A stretch of 32,675 bases of DNA, taken from NCBI GenBank assembly GCA_002435305.1, contig DJMH01000029.1, positions 3,449-36,123 on the forward strand, given 5' to 3'. A program made the translations under genes and the position numbers. Of this stretch, positions 1 to 7,481 are shown piece by piece. This DNA comes from Dehalococcoidia bacterium UBA6495. GTDB taxonomy: Bacteria; Chloroflexota; Dehalococcoidia; Lucifugimonadales; UBA826. Position 1 is the first letter of the stretch, and every line of letters starts with the position of its first letter. A model generated the notes under the pieces. It was not told the DNA's origin. It did not search any database and saw nothing but the letters and a program-made list of their open reading frames with translations.

Positions 1-2
1 GA

Positions 3-428
3 GAAGATATTGGCATAGCCACATATCCAATAAAGGAAGGCAGGGAATATCCTAGATTTGTTTCCACAGTGGATAAGGACGGGAACGAAGTTGCTGGTAT
101 CCGAATGCCTGACATATCGGTTCCAGTTGGCACACATACGGGCTGGAATCCTCGCGACCCATCAACAGGAGCCCCCGATCAGATTATTTCGATGGTTGGA
201 TTCACAAATTATTTTCCAGCCACTGGAAAATCTTTTAGGTCCCATAATGATTTAAGAAATTCAAATAATGACAGGTATTTGTCAAAAGAAAATTATTTGG
301 AAAGGGTTTCTAAAGCGGCAGAGAAATTGGTTAAGGAAAGATATCTAATTAGGGAAGACATTGATGTGGTGCTGCAAAAATGTGGCCAAAGGTATGACGA
401 GGCCATTTCTAGAGGGAATCAAGTTTAA
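3..428 (+). CDS. C-terminal part of an alpha/beta hydrolase-domain protein (Abhydrolase_10-like), cut by the window edge
   Basis: The reading frame is open from the first bases of the window to a TAA stop, so the N-terminal part lies outside. The 141 visible residues match my memory of the C-terminal end of the large alpha/beta hydrolase domain family PF20091: a YPRFV...VDKDGNEVAGIRMPDI segment, then VPVGTHTGWNPR, then a helix-rich tail with RYLSKENYLERVSKAAEKLV. Family members are uncharacterised, often secreted hydrolases. The catalytic serine and any signal peptide would be in the missing part. The first internal start codon is a GTG at 69, but homologous sequence continues upstream of it, so that is not the true start. 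It converges on the SMP-30 gene with a hairpin between them. Family assignment is from recalled motifs, not a search. Confidence 0.72.
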   Translation, partial: EDIGIATYPIKEGREYPRFVSTVDKDGNEVAGIRMPDISVPVGTHTGWNPRDPSTGAPDQIISMVGFTNYFPATGKSFRSHNDLRNSNNDRYLSKENYLERVSKAAEKLVKERYLIREDIDVVLQKCGQRYDEAISRGNQV

Positions 429-464
429 GTAGCTACCGTATTGGTATTACATCAGATAGGTATT

Positions 465-484
465 AAATTCGTACGAACGAATTT
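465..484. terminator. Hairpin between convergent genes, possible bidirectional terminator
   Basis: AAATTCGT (465-472) pairs perfectly with ACGAATTT (477-484) around a 4-nt loop. The right arm runs into a short T stretch on the forward strand. It lies between the hydrolase stop (428) and the SMP-30 stop codon (484-486), where both genes need termination. The stem is A+T-rich and the T-tract is short, so this is tentative. Confidence 0.35.
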
Positions 485-1443
485 TAACTAAGCGAAGCGC
501 CTATTGCGTCGGTGTATATGCTGTAAATTGAGCGACTTGCTGTAATAAATAAACGATTGCGTTTGCGTCCCCCAAATGTAAGGTTGGACGGTACTTCCGG
601 TAAATATATCCTACCAATTAAGGCGGATGAATCGTTATATATCGTTATAGAATTAGTTCCTCGCTGAGCAGATGCCCACAGATTTCCGTCAGTATCACAG
701 CGCATACCGTCTGTTGAATCCTCACCTGTCTCTGTAAAAATTTTTCCTTCGCCTAAGCTAACTCCATTGTTTGACACTTGATAAACATAAATAGCATTAG
801 GGTTATTTGAGCCAGAATCCGATACATAAAGGTATGTGAACTCTGGTGAGAAACAAAGTCCGTTGGGCCGTATGAGACCTGTCGCTTTTACTTCTACTGC
901 TCCTGAAGAAGGGTCAATTCTATACACCGCGGTTGGTAATTCAGGTTCAGATCGGTCCCCTTCATAATTATTTAAAATCCCATATCCAGGGTCTGTAAAC
1001 CAAATTGCACCATCTTTATGAATTGCAACATCATTAGGGGCATTTAGTTTTGAATTTTCGAAAGAGTCTGCAATTATGGTGATTGACCCGTCAAATTCTG
1101 TTCTAGTGACCCTTCTAGTTAGATGCTCGCAGGTGATGAGCCTACCCAAGTTGTCTCTTGCGTTGCCGTTAGCGTTATAGGACGGATCACGATATTCACT
1201 AACGATTCCGGTTTCTTCTGTCCATCTCAGGATCTTATTATTTGGTATATCACTGAATAGAAGATATCTTCCATCACCAAACCACGCTGGTCCTTCGGTC
1301 CATCTACAGCCCGTATAAAGGCGTTCCATTCCAGCATTTCCGAGAACATACCGTTCGAAACTTTCATCTATCACCTCTACAAAAGGTTCTGGATATGGGG
1401 TGGTATCTTTTTCCCAATTTCTTACGGTACTATTTATATTCAT
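484..1443 (-). CDS. SMP-30/gluconolactonase/LRE family lactonase
   Basis: A 319-residue six-bladed propeller protein of the SMP-30/gluconolaconase family, which opens sugar-acid and other lactones using one divalent metal. The family's metal ligands can be placed: Glu50 in WTEGPAW, Asn137 in NAPND and Asp245 in DSTDGMR. A further Asn in RPNGL (193-196) lies near the active site in relatives. Other features are IWFTDPGYG at 147-155 and YLYVSDS near 205. No signal peptide is evident, so it is probably cytoplasmic. The ATG at 1443 has an AAGGA about 10 nt upstream on the reverse strand. It is divergent from an MFS transporter, a common pairing for acid-sugar use. The exact lactone substrate cannot be read from sequence. 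Confidence 0.85.
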   Translation of the reverse strand: MNINSTVRNWEKDTTPYPEPFVEVIDESFERYVLGNAGMERLYTGCRWTEGPAWFGDGRYLLFSDIPNNKILRWTEETGIVSEYRDPSYNANGNARDNLGRLITCEHLTRRVTRTEFDGSITIIADSFENSKLNAPNDVAIHKDGAIWFTDPGYGILNNYEGDRSEPELPTAVYRIDPSSGAVEVKATGLIRPNGLCFSPEFTYLYVSDSGSNNPNAIYVYQVSNNGVSLGEGKIFTETGEDSTDGMRCDTDGNLWASAQRGTNSITIYNDSSALIGRIYLPEVPSNLTFGGRKRNRLFITASRSIYSIYTDAIGASLS

Positions 1444-1607
1444 GAAATTGAATTCCTTATGTATAGGTCAATCATGAGACTGTGGGTGGTAAATTTTTCA
1501 GTAGAGACTAATTCCAAAGGGAATCAAAAATATCCAGGACAGTCCCATTTTATCCAAATAACTAATCTCGGCAAGTTTATTACACAAAACAGGTAGGTTG
1601 AAGTATT

Positions 1608-2903
1608 TTGAATAAGTCGAAAAGCGCGACGCCGAAACTTTACTATGGTTGGCTGGTTCTCGCCGTGTGCTTCTTTGTTTTGATGTGTTCGACCGGTGTT
1701 CGGTCCAGTATGGGTGTTTTTATAACCCCAATGGAGGCGGATATGCAGTGGGGCCGAAACGATATTACCAGGGTACTTTCTTTGGGAATATTTGTGGGGG
1801 CTTTGTCCTTTATAGTAATGGGCTATCTTTATGATAAATATGGTGGTCGAAGGGTGATATCGGTTGCTCTAATAATGGTCGGTATATCTGTCTTTTTATT
1901 AAGCCGGGTCAACTCCATTTTTGGATTAATTTTGATATACGGGATACTTGGAAGCTTTGCATCTAGTGGTGCTTCTTTTGTAACTATCCACTCTTTACTG
2001 GCAAAATGGTTCTACAGACGGAGAGGCTTAGCTATGAGCTTATCTGCTGCCGGAGGGTCTATCGGCCCTTTGTTGTTTGCACCATTTTGTGCGTTTTTGA
2101 TAGAAGCTTTTGATTGGAGGACCGCATTTTTATTCATAGGTGGAATGGTTTTGTTTATAGGAGCTCCTCTGTCGGCCCTTTTCATAAGAGATGATCCACT
2201 GGGTCAGATTCCAGATAGTGAAAGGGATGATCCCGGGATTCAAGATAAAGAAGAAGTGCAGGTGGAAATGGAAGGACCATTATTTACCAGTCGCTGGAAG
2301 CAAGCTTTATCCACTTCCCCTTTCTGGCAGTTATCTGCTGCTTATCTTGTTTGTGGTATCACAACTAACATCATTTCTGTACATTTTGTTCCATTTGCAG
2401 AAGATCAAGGGGTACCCAAGATAACCGCTGCTACGATTTTTGGGATAATGATGGGGTTAAATTCTGTGGGAGTAATTTCTGCGGGAGTATTGTCGCAAAA
2501 ATTCAGTCAACATAGAGTCTTAGGGTTTACATATGCATTGCGGGGAGTTGCTTATATAGCCTTGTTAACGATAGGCGGAACAACTGGAATGTGGGCGTTT
2601 GCCTTAATAGCTGGAATGTCGTGGATAGCCACTGCTTCAGTAACTTCTTCCCTCGTGGCAGATATATACGGTGTGAGAAATCTAGGAACATTGAACGGCA
2701 TGTCTAACATGGTTCATCAGATTGGAGGTGCCTTATCGGTACTTGTTGCCGGGGAACTTCAGGCATTGACTGGATCCTATGAGATACCTTTTGCGATTGC
2801 TGGAGCCACTTTACTGTTTGCGAGCATAGCGGCTTTTAGTGTCAAAGAGAAAAAATACTCGTATAGATACTCTAGAGTGCCTGTTGGAGCCGTTTCTTCT
2901 TAG
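1608..2903 (+). CDS. MFS transporter, monocarboxylate/oxalate-formate antiporter type
   Basis: A 431-residue inner-membrane protein with about 12 hydrophobic segments. It starts with the LYYGWLVLAVCFF signature typical of OFA/MCT-type major facilitator proteins. Loop 2-3 carries motif A as GYLYDKYGGRR (residues 72-82), and a charged central loop (about 195-225) separates the two six-helix halves. Such proteins carry small organic anions, but the substrate is unknown here. The start is a TTG at 1608 with AGGTAGG at 1591-1597. No ATG gives as complete an N-terminus. The stop codon at 2903 is one base from the stop of the reverse-strand MerB-like gene, so the two are convergent with no room for a terminator. 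Confidence 0.85.
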   Translation: MNKSKSATPKLYYGWLVLAVCFFVLMCSTGVRSSMGVFITPMEADMQWGRNDITRVLSLGIFVGALSFIVMGYLYDKYGGRRVISVALIMVGISVFLLSRVNSIFGLILIYGILGSFASSGASFVTIHSLLAKWFYRRRGLAMSLSAAGGSIGPLLFAPFCAFLIEAFDWRTAFLFIGGMVLFIGAPLSALFIRDDPLGQIPDSERDDPGIQDKEEVQVEMEGPLFTSRWKQALSTSPFWQLSAAYLVCGITTNIISVHFVPFAEDQGVPKITAATIFGIMMGLNSVGVISAGVLSQKFSQHRVLGFTYALRGVAYIALLTIGGTTGMWAFALIAGMSWIATASVTSSLVADIYGVRNLGTLNGMSNMVHQIGGALSVLVAGELQALTGSYEIPFAIAGATLLFASIAAFSVKEKKYSYRYSRVPVGAVSS

Positions 2904-2904
2904 T

Positions 2905-3561
2905 CTATAGACTTTCTTTCCATGATATATAGTCTGAACGGCCCCTCTCTTTAAACCGGGGGTTGCTGAATCGTTCCATAAATTCTTCAAGGGTTTGTGT
3001 GACTTGATCAGCGGAATTCGGGTCGTAGTGAATCCAGTTGTTTAAATGCTCTTCCGACCGGAAGAAATTCATGTTTGCTCAATTCCTACCGGCGGTGTCC
3101 CCGCCGCCCAAAAATCCGAATCCGTAAATAGAAACACCCACAATCCCTTTCTCGGGTATTGAACTAAGAATCTCTCCATCCTTAACTGTCACGTTTATTG
3201 GATCATTACAATCTAGGCATACACTATCTATTTGGACTGTCTTACCGGGGAATAACCAGCAAACTGCTAGAGATTCGAAAGCTCATTGTCCCCACCATTT
3301 GCTTTCACCATCTACAGTAATTCTGTAATGAGTTGGTACGTTGTTAAACGGTGCGAAACTGCCAATTACATCGGTGCCAGGAACCAGCCAGTATCCTGCC
3401 ATCTTCCCAGGACCCATGAGATCATTCAGAGATGTTCTGGCCTCTTCTACTGGAAGGCCAAGTGTGGATGCAATCTCTGTGTAGTGGGGAGCCACTCCTG
3501 TGGATACTATGGTTCTCATTATGTGAGTGTACAGTTGATCGAGAGTTTTTAAATCAGTCAT
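2905..3561 (-). CDS. MerB-like (organomercurial/alkylmercury lyase family) candidate selenoprotein with two in-frame TGA codons
   Basis: The frame runs from ATG at 3561 to TAG at 2905: 218 codons, close to the 212 residues of classical MerB. It contains two TGA codons, at codons 93 (3283-3285) and 161 (3079-3081). All three segments read like one MerB-family protein. The first is an N-terminal winged-helix-like part (DLKTLDQLYTHIMRTIV). Next comes WWGQ-U-AFESLA, matching the MerB Cys96 region, with Glu96 where MerB has Asp99. Then IDSVCLDC matches the Cys117 region, and GRN-U-ANMNFFRSEEHLNNW matches the Cys159 region. Thus both catalytic cysteines are replaced by TGA and nothing else is broken. 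A SECIS-like hairpin follows each TGA. AAAGGT precedes the start. MerB breaks C-Hg bonds by thiolate attack; selenolates would suit that or another organometal(loid). A pseudogene is the alternative. No sel genes are in the window. Confidence 0.82.
3049..3066 (-). promoter_or_regulatory. Bacterial SECIS-like hairpin after the second TGA of the MerB-like gene
   Basis: On the reverse strand UUCUUCC (3066-3060) pairs with GGAAGAG (3055-3049), giving seven pairs (six Watson-Crick, one G-U), around the tetraloop GGUC. The loop starts 19 nt after the TGA at 3081-3079. The loop sequence and spacing closely resemble the E. coli fdhF SECIS, whose GGUC apical loop is bound by SelB about 18 nt after UGA. 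The hairpin lies inside the coding frame, as bacterial SECIS elements do. Confidence 0.72.
3256..3270 (-). promoter_or_regulatory. Bacterial SECIS-like hairpin after the first TGA of the MerB-like gene
   Basis: On the reverse strand CUAGCA (3270-3265) pairs with UGCUGG (3261-3256), six pairs including one G-U, around the loop GUU (opening to AGUUU if the closing A-U pair melts). The loop starts 18 nt after the TGA at 3285-3283. It fits the general bacterial SECIS rules: a short upper stem, a G among the first loop bases, and loop spacing of about 16-37 nt. It is a weaker match than the second hairpin because it lacks the GGU core. Confidence 0.55.
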
Positions 3562-3728
3562 TAGTAATTACCTTTTGCCTTCGACTGTCTGATTCAGGTC
3601 TTTATCTATACAGTGAAGAATACAATATATTGATTTGTTGGCGAAACAGGGGCAATATTATCGATTTATATAAGTATAATGACCACGCTAATGCAGGCCT
3701 CGAGTTTATACCCTGAGGAGATATCCAG

Positions 3729-5000
3729 ATCAAATTATTAGGACAACGCACGATTTTTTATGGTTGGATCGTGGTGGGTGTGATGGCAGTTGCCAGTGCA
3801 GTTAGTATGGGCATGGGTTCATTAAATTTCGGGTTATATATCAAACCAATGGGGGAACAGTTAAGTATTGGGCGTGCTTCTTTCGGTTGGGCTTCCACCT
3901 TTAGGAGCATTTCAGGTGCCAGTACGAGCCCTATAATTGGCAATTTGCTCGATCGCTACGGTGCCAGATGGATTCTCGCAGGTTCAACCATAATTACTGG
4001 ATCGTGTATGGTTGGACTTGCCTATACCCGCGAAGCATGGCAACTCATGGTTTTGTTTTCAATAATGGGCCTAGTCGGTATGAGTGGGCCAGGTGCTCTT
4101 ACTACCTCGGTACCACCATCTAAGTGGTTTGTTCGGAGCAGGGGAAAAGCTTTAGCCGTTACGGCGGTAGGTGTTTCTTTGGGGGCTTTAATTTTTGTTC
4201 CGCTCACCCAAATTCTCATAGATAAATACACCTGGAACATTTCTTGGATCATATTAGCGATAATCGGAGTGGTTATTGTTGTTCCCCTTTCTGTTATTTT
4301 CGTAAGAAGACAACCTGAAGACATGGGATTACTTCCTGATGGTGACAATCCTGTAGATGTGCCTGCTGTTGAAGCCATTGATGATGAATTTTCATGGACC
4401 TTGAGGGAAGCCGTAAAAACAAAAAGCATGTGGTTTCTTACAGCAGCTTTTTCTATCCTGTCTTTGGGAATTCTGACACTAGCCCTGCACAGGATACCTG
4501 CTTTCATGGATAGAGGGCTGGATCCCACTTTAGTCTCAATTGCAACAGCTTTTGATGCTGTTTGTGCAGGGGTTGGTAGTTTTGGGGGAGGAATGTTGGT
4601 GAGGCGACTTCAGCCTAAATTTATAGGAGCCTCAGCATTCCTGATGTTGGCGGTGGCCAGTGTGATGTCAATCTATGCGTATGGGTTTTGGTTAATGTTT
4701 TGGTCGATGGCTATTTTTGGGCTCGGGATAGGTATTAATTCATTCACACAAAATTATATCTGGGCGGATTATTTTGGAAGAGGCAACCTGGGTAGCATCC
4801 GAGGATTTGTTATGCCTATCACGTTGGTTATGGGATCTTTTGGTGCTCCTGCTGCAGGGTATGTTTTGGATATCACCGGATCGTATGATCCTGCCTGGTG
4901 GGCTGGTGTTATTTTGATGTTGGTAGGGGCTTTAGTATTTGTTCTTGCGGATAAACCTAACCGTAATAAACTTCTCTTTAATCAAAACTTTAAGAAATAA
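3729..5000 (+). CDS. MFS transporter, carboxylate type, with an apparent AUC start codon
   Basis: A major facilitator protein of about 423 residues with 12 predicted membrane segments. It has the TIFYGWIVVGV N-terminal signature, motif A as GNLLDRYGARW (about 71-81) and a charged central loop containing RRQPEDMGLLPDGD, a segment frequent in OFA/MCT-like proteins. The first ATG/GTG/TTG in frame is GTG at 3771, but that would cut through the first membrane helix and drop FYGW. Upstream, in-frame codons run back to a stop at 3714. A strong GAGGAG (3715-3720) sits 8 nt before ATC at 3729, so ATC is the best-placed start. Either a rare AUC initiator or a base error in an original ATG would explain this. 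It is divergent from the MerB-like gene. The substrate is unknown. Confidence 0.8.
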   Translation: MKLLGQRTIFYGWIVVGVMAVASAVSMGMGSLNFGLYIKPMGEQLSIGRASFGWASTFRSISGASTSPIIGNLLDRYGARWILAGSTIITGSCMVGLAYTREAWQLMVLFSIMGLVGMSGPGALTTSVPPSKWFVRSRGKALAVTAVGVSLGALIFVPLTQILIDKYTWNISWIILAIIGVVIVVPLSVIFVRRQPEDMGLLPDGDNPVDVPAVEAIDDEFSWTLREAVKTKSMWFLTAAFSILSLGILTLALHRIPAFMDRGLDPTLVSIATAFDAVCAGVGSFGGGMLVRRLQPKFIGASAFLMLAVASVMSIYAYGFWLMFWSMAIFGLGIGINSFTQNYIWADYFGRGNLGSIRGFVMPITLVMGSFGAPAAGYVLDITGSYDPAWWAGVILMLVGALVFVLADKPNRNKLLFNQNFKK

Positions 5001-5063
5001 ATTTGCATTTAGGGCATTAAAGATTTGATTCATAGATGGGCTCAAAATTTCCGAATATTGTTT

Positions 5064-5097
5064 GAATATTAAGATATTCTATTAATCTGGCTATAAT
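5064..5097 (+). promoter_or_regulatory. Candidate promoter with overlapping palindromic operator upstream of the flavin monooxygenase
   Basis: TTAAGA (5069-5074) and TATAAT (5092-5097) are separated by 17 nt, a plausible sigma70-type promoter about 38 nt ahead of the TTG start. A perfect inverted repeat, GAATAT-TAAG-ATATTC (5064-5079), overlaps the -35 element, and another GAATATT lies just upstream at 5053. A repressor bound there would block the promoter. The -35 matches consensus only at 4 of 6 positions. Confidence 0.42.
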
Positions 5098-5134
5098 ATT
5101 TACCGAAAAGAATTTAAAAAGGAAGTGAAATAAG

Positions 5135-6259
5135 TTGCAATTTGGTTTATTTTTTGAGTGGCCGAATCCAGAACTTCGTGAATATAGAGATATCTTTTCG
5201 GAAGGATTAGAACAAATAAAATTATCTGAGAGTTTAGGTTTCGACTATGTGCTTATAGCGGAGCATCACTTTTCCAATTACGGGTTTTCTCCGGCACCTT
5301 TATTGCAGGCATTAAAGATAGCCGAGAATACCGAAACTATCAAAATAGGTACTGCAGCTATCATTGTGCCGGAATGGCAACCTGTTAGAGCTGCTGAAGA
5401 AATAGCTGTTTTAGACCAGCTTACCGGGGGTCGGATATTTTGTGGGGTAGGTAGAGGGTACCAACCTTATGAAATGGGGGGGTTTGGGATAGATCTCGAA
5501 GAATCCAGGCCTAGGTTTCAGGAAGGGCTAGAGGTCATGATGAAAGCCTGGCGGGAACACAAGGATTGGACCTACGATGGAGAATACATAAAGATAAAAG
5601 AACCAATAACAGTTTTTCCAAAGCCCTTTCAAAAACCTAATCCACCTATGTGGCTTGCTGGGTCCTCGGAAGGGTCTTTGAAATTGGCGGCTGAAGAAGA
5701 TATCTTGCCGTTGACCTCTAGCATGATGGGTATGGAAGCCGTCTCTCAGCAGTTTGCCAGTTATGTCCGATACAGGCGGGCTGCTGGTAAATCTTTGGAT
5801 GATTTGAGTATGGCGCTCCAATGTATGACGCATTGTGCTCCGACCATGAAGGAAGCCCTCGACCAATTACCTTATATTCGTTGGCAAACAAGGGCCCAAA
5901 AGGCCTTGACTGCGAAAAAGGTGATTGATGGGAAAACACAGGGAGTCCCGTACGAAGGTGAGATGCCGGAGGAGTTATTTCTTGACCGAACATTTTTAGG
6001 TGACCCTGACTATCTGATTGAAAAATTTAAAAAAGCGAATGATGCAGGGATTACCAATATAAGTCTTTGGATGATGTGGGGAGGGATCGAGCATGAAAAA
6101 TTGATGCGTTCTATAAAGTTGATGGGGGAAAAGGTGATTCCCGAGTTAAGGGATTTAACCCCACCTAAAAGTGTAATAGATAATGCATTACGATCAGAGG
6201 CTATGGAACCTAAAGGTGGGTCCTTCACTGTAACGGGAGAAAAATTAGAGAATAGATAA
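5135..6259 (+). CDS. LLM-class (luciferase-like) flavin-dependent monooxygenase
   Basis: A 374-residue TIM-barrel protein of the bacterial luciferase-like family. These enzymes use FMNH2 from a partner reductase plus O2 to oxidise substrates such as alkanes, sulfonates or ketones. The N-terminus MQFGLFFEWPNPE forms strand 1. AEHHF at 42-46 is the usual LuxA-like active-site segment, and IKIGTAAIIVPEWQPVRAAEE plus QLTGGRIFCGVGRGY are conserved barrel elements. PNPPMWLAGSS near 168 and the C-terminal FLGDPDYLIEKFKK are also typical. The start is TTG at 5135 with AGGAAG about 10 nt upstream. It lies 134 bp behind the MFS gene with its own probable promoter. The substrate and reductase partner are unknown; no flavin reductase is in the window. 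Confidence 0.87.
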   Translation: MQFGLFFEWPNPELREYRDIFSEGLEQIKLSESLGFDYVLIAEHHFSNYGFSPAPLLQALKIAENTETIKIGTAAIIVPEWQPVRAAEEIAVLDQLTGGRIFCGVGRGYQPYEMGGFGIDLEESRPRFQEGLEVMMKAWREHKDWTYDGEYIKIKEPITVFPKPFQKPNPPMWLAGSSEGSLKLAAEEDILPLTSSMMGMEAVSQQFASYVRYRRAAGKSLDDLSMALQCMTHCAPTMKEALDQLPYIRWQTRAQKALTAKKVIDGKTQGVPYEGEMPEELFLDRTFLGDPDYLIEKFKKANDAGITNISLWMMWGGIEHEKLMRSIKLMGEKVIPELRDLTPPKSVIDNALRSEAMEPKGGSFTVTGEKLENR

Positions 6260-6360
6260 AGTAAGATTATTACTATCTTATGTTGGGGGATGGAGGTTTT
6301 GCGCTGAATGAGGGTCTGAAACGTGTAGCCCTACAAATATTTCATCGGTAAAATTTGGGT

Positions 6361-7398
6361 ATGGACCTACTAACGAGACAGACCATCGGGGTTTTATCCT
6401 CGGCGTTCATATTATTGGGATTCTTCGCCTGTGATTCGGGTAGTGAAGCTATCTATTTTGCCTCGGATCGAGACGGCCAGTGGGATATCTATTACTCTGA
6501 CCCAAATGGTGGAGAGCAAATCAATTTAACGGATAGTCCCATCGCTGAAGAAAATCCAGTTTTGTCACCGGACCGAAAATTGATAGCATTTTCGGTAAGT
6601 AAGGATTCTAAGGACCTGAATGTGGGAATTGAGGTAATGAATCTGAAGGAAGGAGAAAAAATCAGTGTCACGACGGGCTTGGGCACCTATGTCACACCAC
6701 ACTGGAGCCCTGATAGTTCTAGATTGGCATATGCCGCTGCCCAGCCAGGCAAGGAATCATACGTACTTGTAAGTGACTTGACTCAATCCCTCAGCCCGCG
6801 CCTATCAGATGTTCCATCGGATGAAGTTGGAGATTGGTCTTCAGATGGGAATTCAGTTGTATTTTCATCTTCAAATCCACTGAAGCCAGGTATTCATGAT
6901 AGAAATCCTGACGGTGTTAATCAGAGGCAAGTGAGTTGTGGGAATGATACCGACGCCAGATGGTCTCCAGATAACAAAAAGTTAGCCTTTATATCAGATC
7001 GGACTGGAAATCAAGACATATACGTGGTTGAAAAGGAAGTCGAAGATGGATTATGTGAATCGGATGCGGATCCTAAATTGGGGTTTCACCAACTCACCGA
7101 TACCGAAGGTAATGAGTCTGATATTTCGTGGTCTCCTGATGGAAGACAGATATTGTTTGTCTCAGAAAGGGACGGGAATTCAGAAATTTATGTAATGGAT
7201 AGTAGTGGAAACAACCAGGTTCGATTAACTCAAAATGACAAGACAGACAAACAACCTGTTTGGTCTCCTGACGGCAAAAATATTGCATTCGTATCGGATT
7301 TGGATGGCGACTATGATATTTTCATCATGAATAATAAAGGGGAAGATCAAAAGAGGTTAACCAATAATGACGCCTCCGACCTCAATCCCAGTTGGTAA
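6361..7398 (+). CDS. TolB-like WD40/PD40 beta-propeller lipoprotein
   Basis: About 345 residues. A short hydrophobic N-terminal signal ends in LLGFFAC, a plausible lipobox with Cys about residue 24, so the protein is probably membrane-anchored and faces outward. The rest consists of propeller blades of the PD40 type. WSPD-G motifs recur (WSPDSSRLAYA, WSSDGNSVVFS, WSPDNKKLAFISD, WSPDGRQILFVSE, WSPDGKNIAFVSD), followed by G-(N/D)-x-(D/E)-I-Y/F-V/I-M strands. The family resembles the TolB C-terminal domain but lacks its N-terminal domain and other Tol genes nearby. Starts at TTG 6355 or ATG 6361 are both possible; neither has a strong Shine-Dalgarno sequence. It probably binds protein or polymer; no enzymatic residues are evident. 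Confidence 0.8.
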   Translation: MDLLTRQTIGVLSSAFILLGFFACDSGSEAIYFASDRDGQWDIYYSDPNGGEQINLTDSPIAEENPVLSPDRKLIAFSVSKDSKDLNVGIEVMNLKEGEKISVTTGLGTYVTPHWSPDSSRLAYAAAQPGKESYVLVSDLTQSLSPRLSDVPSDEVGDWSSDGNSVVFSSSNPLKPGIHDRNPDGVNQRQVSCGNDTDARWSPDNKKLAFISDRTGNQDIYVVEKEVEDGLCESDADPKLGFHQLTDTEGNESDISWSPDGRQILFVSERDGNSEIYVMDSSGNNQVRLTQNDKTDKQPVWSPDGKNIAFVSDLDGDYDIFIMNNKGEDQKRLTNNDASDLNPSW

Positions 7399-7481
7399 TT
7401 TCCTTGTTTTTTAACATCAAATCTTGATAAATGCTTTGGTGACATCCTGTTTGGGTATGTGTTAAAAATGGCTGGCTGATT

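Noticed and set aside
2902..2913. AGTCTATAGACT palindrome across the stops of the first MFS and MerB-like genes
   Set aside because: Only 12 bp with no loop and no T-run; too short for a terminator and probably chance.
2905..3561. MerB-like gene as an ordinary pseudogene with two nonsense mutations
   Set aside because: Kept as the alternative but not preferred: both nonsense codons are TGA, both fall on catalytic cysteines, the frame is otherwise intact across 218 codons, and a SECIS-like hairpin follows each.
3286..3716. Two forward ORFs (88 and 94 codons) over the MerB-like gene
   Set aside because: They are antisense to well-supported MerB-family sequence, lack ribosome-binding sites and have no family resemblance.
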